A stretch of DNA of 10,718 nucleotides. Origin: Pseudomonadota bacterium. Its GTDB lineage: Bacteria; Pseudomonadota; Alphaproteobacteria; Rhizobiales; Hyphomicrobiaceae. This document shows positions 7,589 to 10,718 of the stretch, piece by piece. The DNA lies in contig JAKAXS010000059.1 in the NCBI GenBank assembly GCA_021816505.1, forward strand, positions 1-10,718. The letters run 5' to 3'. Below the pieces are notes generated by a model that made no database searches, was not told the DNA's origin, and was given only the letters and a program-made list of their open reading frames with translations. The position numbers were made by a program, and so were the translations under genes. Within the stretch, counting starts at the first letter, position 1. Every line of letters starts with the position of its first letter.

Positions 7589-8809
7589 ATGAACATCGTG
7601 CAGCCGCATCTCTTTATTCCTGGTCCGACGAACATCCCTGAGCCGGTGCGCCAGGCGATGAACATCCCCATGGAAGACATGCGCAGCCCCGAATTTCCGA
7701 AGTTCACTCTGCCGATCTTCGAAGACCTGAAGAAGGTCTTCAAAATGAAGGACGGCCGCGTCTTCATCTATCCCTCGTCCGGCACGGGCGCCTGGGAGTC
7801 GGCCATCACCAACACGCTGGCTGTCGGCGACAAGGTTCTGATGAGCCGTTTCGGCCAGTTCTCGCTGCTGTGGGTTGACATGGCCGAGCGCCTCGGCCTC
7901 AAGGTCGAGCTTTGCGACGAAGAATGGGGTACCGGCGTTCCGCTCGAGAAGTATGCCGACATCCTCGCCAAGGATAAGAACCACGAAATCAAGGCCGTGT
8001 TCGCCACGCACAACGAAACGGCAACGGGCGTGACGTCCGACATCGCCGGCGTGCGCAAGGCGCTCGACGCCGCCAAGCATCCCGCACTGCTCTTCGTCGA
8101 CGGCGTTTCGTCGGTCGGCTCGCTCGACATGCGCATGGGCGAGTGGGGCGTGGACTGCTGCGTCTCCGGTTCGCAGAAGGGCTTCATGCTTCCGACGGGC
8201 CTCGGCATTCTCGCCGTCAGCCAGAAGGCGCTGGACGTCAACAAGTCGACGAACGGCCGCATGAACCGCTGCTTCCTGTCGTGGGAAGACATGATCAAGA
8301 CGAACGACCTGGGCTTCTTCCCCTACACGCCGGCCACCCAGCTGCTGCGCGGCCTGCGCGCTTCGCTGGACCTGATCGCCGCCGAAGGGCTGGAGAACGT
8401 GTTCGCGCGTCATCACCGCATGGGCGCTGCCGTTCGCGCTGCCGTCGACGCATGGGGCCTGAAGCTGTGCGCGAAGGAAGCCAAGTGGCACTCCGACACG
8501 GTCTCGGCGATCCTGACGCCGGATGGCATCGACGCCAACATCGTGCTGAAGACGGCCTACTACCGTTACAACACGTCGCTGGGAACCGGCCTGAACAAGG
8601 TCGCCGGCAAGGTCTTCCGCATCGGCCACCTCGGTGCGCTCGATGAAGGCATGATCGGCGGCGTTCTGTTCAACGTCGAAATGGCGCTGCTCGATAGCGG
8701 CGTGAACATCAAAGCAGGCTCGGGCACGGGCGCTGCTGCGGAGTACTTCCGCAAGACGGCGACGCGCTCGGCAACGGGCGTCGACGCGCCGAAGGCCAAA
8801 GCTGCTTAA
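7589..8809 (+). CDS. sgaA: Serine-glyoxylate aminotransferase
   Basis: This 406-residue PLP enzyme of the class-V aminotransferase fold moves the amino group of serine to glyoxylate, giving hydroxypyruvate and glycine, the first committed step of the serine cycle in the cytoplasm. Diagnostic features are the N-terminal FIPGPTNIPEPVRQAM (9-24), SSGTGAWE at 63-70 (cofactor phosphate loop), Asp171 in FVDGVSSVGS (ring-nitrogen contact) and Lys197 in SGSQKGFMLP, the Schiff-base lysine. Length is in line with methylotroph SgaA. The start has a strong GGAGGAG ribosome site eight bases away. Codon use is strongly biased (AAG, GAC, CTG), as expected for an abundant enzyme. It is the first of the serine-cycle run with mcl and mtkA. 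The Lys- and Ala-rich extreme C-terminus is probably unstructured. Confidence 0.95.
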   Translation: MNIVQPHLFIPGPTNIPEPVRQAMNIPMEDMRSPEFPKFTLPIFEDLKKVFKMKDGRVFIYPSSGTGAWESAITNTLAVGDKVLMSRFGQFSLLWVDMAERLGLKVELCDEEWGTGVPLEKYADILAKDKNHEIKAVFATHNETATGVTSDIAGVRKALDAAKHPALLFVDGVSSVGSLDMRMGEWGVDCCVSGSQKGFMLPTGLGILAVSQKALDVNKSTNGRMNRCFLSWEDMIKTNDLGFFPYTPATQLLRGLRASLDLIAAEGLENVFARHHRMGAAVRAAVDAWGLKLCAKEAKWHSDTVSAILTPDGIDANIVLKTAYYRYNTSLGTGLNKVAGKVFRIGHLGALDEGMIGGVLFNVEMALLDSGVNIKAGSGTGAAAEYFRKTATRSATGVDAPKAKAA

Positions 8810-8836
8810 TTAGCAAGGCGGTGCTCTTAACGGAGC

Positions 8837-8869
8837 GCTGCCTTCTCGCTTCGTGCTCCGCGAGGCAGC
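8837..8869 (+). repeat. Hairpin between sga and mcl
   Basis: GCTGCCT (8837-8843) pairs with AGGCAGC (8863-8869); CGC (8847-8849) extends the stem with GCG (8860-8862) after a 3-base bulge, around a 10-base loop. No T tract follows, so it is not a standard terminator. It may shape stability or processing of the mRNA between the two genes. Confidence 0.45.
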
Positions 8870-8932
8870 CGTGCGCTGCCGTGTGCGAGCTGTGCACATC
8901 TTCAGAAGAACAATCATCAAGGAAACGTCATT

Positions 8933-9877
8933 ATGAGCTACAGCCTTTTCCCGCTTCGCAAGCAGCGCCTGCAGCGCAGCGAACTCGCCGTTCCCGGCTC
9001 CAACCCGACGATGATCGACAAGGCGCTGACGAGCGCCGCCGACTACATCTTCCTCGACTGCGAAGACGCAGTGGCGCCGCCGGACAAGGAGCAGGCGCGC
9101 AAGAACATCATCCAGGCGCTGAACGACATCGACTGGAAGGGCGCCGGCAAGACCATGTCGGTCCGCATCAACGGCCTCGACACGCACTACTGCTGCCGCG
9201 ACGTCGTCGACATCGTTGAGCAGGCCGGTTCGAAGCTCGACACCATCCTGATCCCGAAGGTCGGCGTGCCGGCTGACGTCTATGCGATCGAGAGCTTCGT
9301 CAGCCAGATCGAAGTCGCGAAGGGCATCAAGCACCAGATCGGCATGGAAGCGCTGATCGAGACGCCGCTCGGCATGGCCAACGTCGAAGCGATCGCTGCC
9401 GCACCGAGCCGCTTGGAAGCGATGCATTTCGGCGTTGCCGACTATGCCGCCTTCAACAAGGCACGCACCGTCGTCATCGGCGGCCTGAACCCCGACTATC
9501 CCGGCGACCAGTGGCATTTCGCTCTGTCGCGCATGACGGTTGCCTGCCGCGCCTACGGCCTGCGCCCGATCGACGGCCCGTTCGGCGATTTCTCGGATCC
9601 GGATGGCTACACGGCCGGTGCGAAGCGCGCTGCCGCGCTGGGCATCGAAGGCAAGTGGGCGATCCATCCCTCGCAGATCGAATTGGCGAACGCGGTGTTC
9701 TCGCCGACGGAAGCAGAAGTGAAGAAGGCCGAGCGCATTCTCGAAGCGCTCAAGGAAGCTGAAGCGCAGGGCAAGGGTGCCGCCTCGCTCGACGGCAAGA
9801 TGATCGACGCAGCGTCCGAGAAGATGGCGAAGAACCTCCTCGCGACGAACGCAATAATCAACCAGCGCAAGAAGTAA
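8933..9877 (+). CDS. mcl: Malyl-CoA lyase
   Basis: This 314-residue HpcH/HpaI-CitE superfamily aldolase splits (S)-malyl-CoA into acetyl-CoA and glyoxylate, returning glyoxylate to SgaA. It begins with [13 protein letters not shown] (15-27), then [11 protein letters not shown] (39-49), the substrate Arg78 in [22 protein letters not shown] (107-120), Glu143 in [14 protein letters not shown] and Asp170 in FGVADYAA (likely Mg2+ ligands), and [12 protein letters not shown] (215-226). The C-terminal SLDGKMID (285-292) holds the family's likely acid Asp. Against my recollection of Methylorubrum MclA (324 residues), a loop after VIGGLNPDY is about ten residues shorter, and Cys43 stands where I recall Leu. 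It lies 123 bases after sga and 37 before mtkA, with an AAGGAAA ribosome site. Its context favours malyl-CoA lyase over citrate lyase beta subunit. Confidence 0.95.
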   Translation: MSYSLFPLRKQRLQRSELAVPGSNPTMIDKALTSAADYIFLDCEDAVAPPDKEQARKNIIQALNDIDWKGAGKTMSVRINGLDTHYCCRDVVDIVEQAGSKLDTILIPKVGVPADVYAIESFVSQIEVAKGIKHQIGMEALIETPLGMANVEAIAAAPSRLEAMHFGVADYAAFNKARTVVIGGLNPDYPGDQWHFALSRMTVACRAYGLRPIDGPFGDFSDPDGYTAGAKRAAALGIEGKWAIHPSQIELANAVFSPTEAEVKKAERILEALKEAEAQGKGAASLDGKMIDAASEKMAKNLLATNAIINQRKK

Positions 9878-9914
9878 TCGATCAGACCGGCAGGAAACCC
9901 CCAAGGAGTCCCCC

Positions 9915-10718
9915 ATGGATATCCACGAGTACCAAGCGAAGGAACTGCTCTCCAAGTTCGGTGTGCCCGTGCCGCGCGGCGGCCTGGCCTACAGCCCCGA
10001 ACAGGCCGCCTACCGCGCCACCGAACTCGGTGGTTCGGTGTGGGCCGTGAAGGCTCAGATCCACTCCGGCGCACGCGGCAAGGCCGGCGGCGTCAAGATC
10101 TGCAAGAACGATGTCGAGATCGAGAAGGCTGCCGAAGACATGCTCGGCCGCCGTCTCGTGACGACGCAGACCGGCCCCGCTGGCAAGCTCGTTTCGCGCA
10201 TCTACATCGAAGAAGGCACGGAGATCGACAAGGAATTCTATCTCTCCTTCGTGATGGACCGCGCCGCCGAACGCATCGTCGTCGTCGCCTCGGCGGCCGG
10301 CGGCATGGACATCGAAGAGATCTCGCACAGCCAGCCGGACACGATCATTCGCGTCTCGGTTGACCCGGCCGTCGGCATGCAGGCTTTCCAGGCCCGCGAA
10401 GTGACGTTCGGTCTCGGTGTCGAGCCGGATCTGGTCTCGAAGTTCGAGCGCTGCATCCTGGGCTGCTATCGCGCGTTCCGTGATCTCGACGCGACGATGG
10501 TGGAAATCAATCCGCTCGTCATCACGAAGCAGAAGAATGTCGTCTGCCTCGACGCGAAGATGAGCTTCGACGAAAACGCCTTGTTCCGCCGCCCGCACAT
10601 CGCCGAGCTGCGTGACAAGAGCCAGGAAGACCCGCGCGAGACCTACGCCAACGACCGTGGCCTTTCGTATGTCGGCCTCGATGGCGACATCGGCTGCATC
10701 GTCAACGGCGCCGGCCTT
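9915..10718 (+). CDS. mtkA: Malate thiokinase (malate-CoA ligase) beta subunit, N-terminal part
   Basis: The 268 visible codons (family length about 390) run off the right edge. MtkAB converts malate, CoA and ATP to malyl-CoA, the substrate of the upstream mcl product. The ATP-grasp domain begins with [29 protein letters not shown] (45-61) is the nucleotide-binding stretch with Lys46, [11 protein letters not shown] (195-205) gives metal ligands Glu197 and Asn199, and [15 protein letters not shown] (212-226) includes Asp213. The region around [12 protein letters not shown] leads into the carboxyl domain. It is close to succinyl-CoA synthetase SucC, but details such as FGVPVPRG and the mcl/sga context point to MtkA. 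The AAGGAG ribosome site at 9903-9908 is well placed. mtkB is expected next, outside the window. Assignment as SucC is the main alternative. Confidence 0.94.
   Translation, partial: MDIHEYQAKELLSKFGVPVPRGGLAYSPEQAAYRATELGGSVWAVKAQIHSGARGKAGGVKICKNDVEIEKAAEDMLGRRLVTTQTGPAGKLVSRIYIEEGTEIDKEFYLSFVMDRAAERIVVVASAAGGMDIEEISHSQPDTIIRVSVDPAVGMQAFQAREVTFGLGVEPDLVSKFERCILGCYRAFRDLDATMVEINPLVITKQKNVVCLDAKMSFDENALFRRPHIAELRDKSQEDPRETYANDRGLSYVGLDGDIGCIVNGAGL

Noticed and set aside
7441..7641. Small 66-codon plus frame as a possible leader peptide before sga
   Set aside because: It overlaps the sga start in another frame, has no ribosome site and an Arg-rich composition typical of non-coding GC-rich DNA.
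7433..8629. Minus-strand frame of 398 codons over sga
   Set aside because: Antisense to a clear aminotransferase; arises from strong codon bias of the sense gene.
8810..9955. Minus-strand frame of 381 codons over mcl
   Set aside because: Antisense to a clear malyl-CoA lyase, with no recognisable domain or ribosome site.
1..10718. CRISPR arrays, tRNA or rRNA genes, insertion sequences or prophage genes
   Set aside because: No direct-repeat array, tRNA-like cloverleaf, transposase or phage-like product was seen; all identified genes look like ordinary chromosomal ones.

Overview
The window (about 10.7 kb, GC-rich) looks like chromosome from an alphaproteobacterial serine-cycle methylotroph, most likely of the Hyphomicrobiales and possibly Hyphomicrobium or a relative. 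The main reason is the right-hand third, which carries serine-glyoxylate aminotransferase, malyl-CoA lyase and the start of malate thiokinase, three signature serine-cycle enzymes, in one co-directional run. The genus is an inference from gene content and protein resemblance, not from a marker gene.

Left part (1-3716): a protein with an N-terminal Clp_N double repeat and a long Pro/Ala-rich tail runs leftward off the window edge. Divergent from it, and preceded by a good sigma-70-like promoter, is argB (arginine biosynthesis). argB overlaps a HAD-family pyrimidine 5'-nucleotidase-like gene by an ATGA junction, and a VOC-superfamily dioxygenase/glyoxalase-like gene follows 25 bases later; the three probably form one operon.

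Middle part (3717-7293): mscL (large mechanosensitive channel) lies on the minus strand and converges on the VOC gene, with a clear intrinsic terminator between them. Then, on the plus strand, come a DUF4212 small membrane subunit and its large sodium:solute symporter partner, followed by a LuxR/NarL-type response regulator whose receiver domain lacks the phosphoacceptor aspartate.

Right part (7294-10718): a 295-base leader rich in inverted repeats precedes sga, mcl and mtkA (mtkA is cut by the window edge). SgaA converts glyoxylate plus serine to glycine plus hydroxypyruvate, MtkA(B) activates malate to malyl-CoA, and Mcl splits malyl-CoA into acetyl-CoA and the glyoxylate that SgaA uses. 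The rest of the cycle (hydroxypyruvate reductase, glycerate kinase, PEP carboxylase, mtkB) must lie outside the window.

No wholly new system is evident. The items most worth a second look are the phosphorylation-site-less response regulator beside the serine-cycle genes, the inverted repeats between it and sga, and the Clp_N domain with a disordered tail and no AAA+ module within the visible part.
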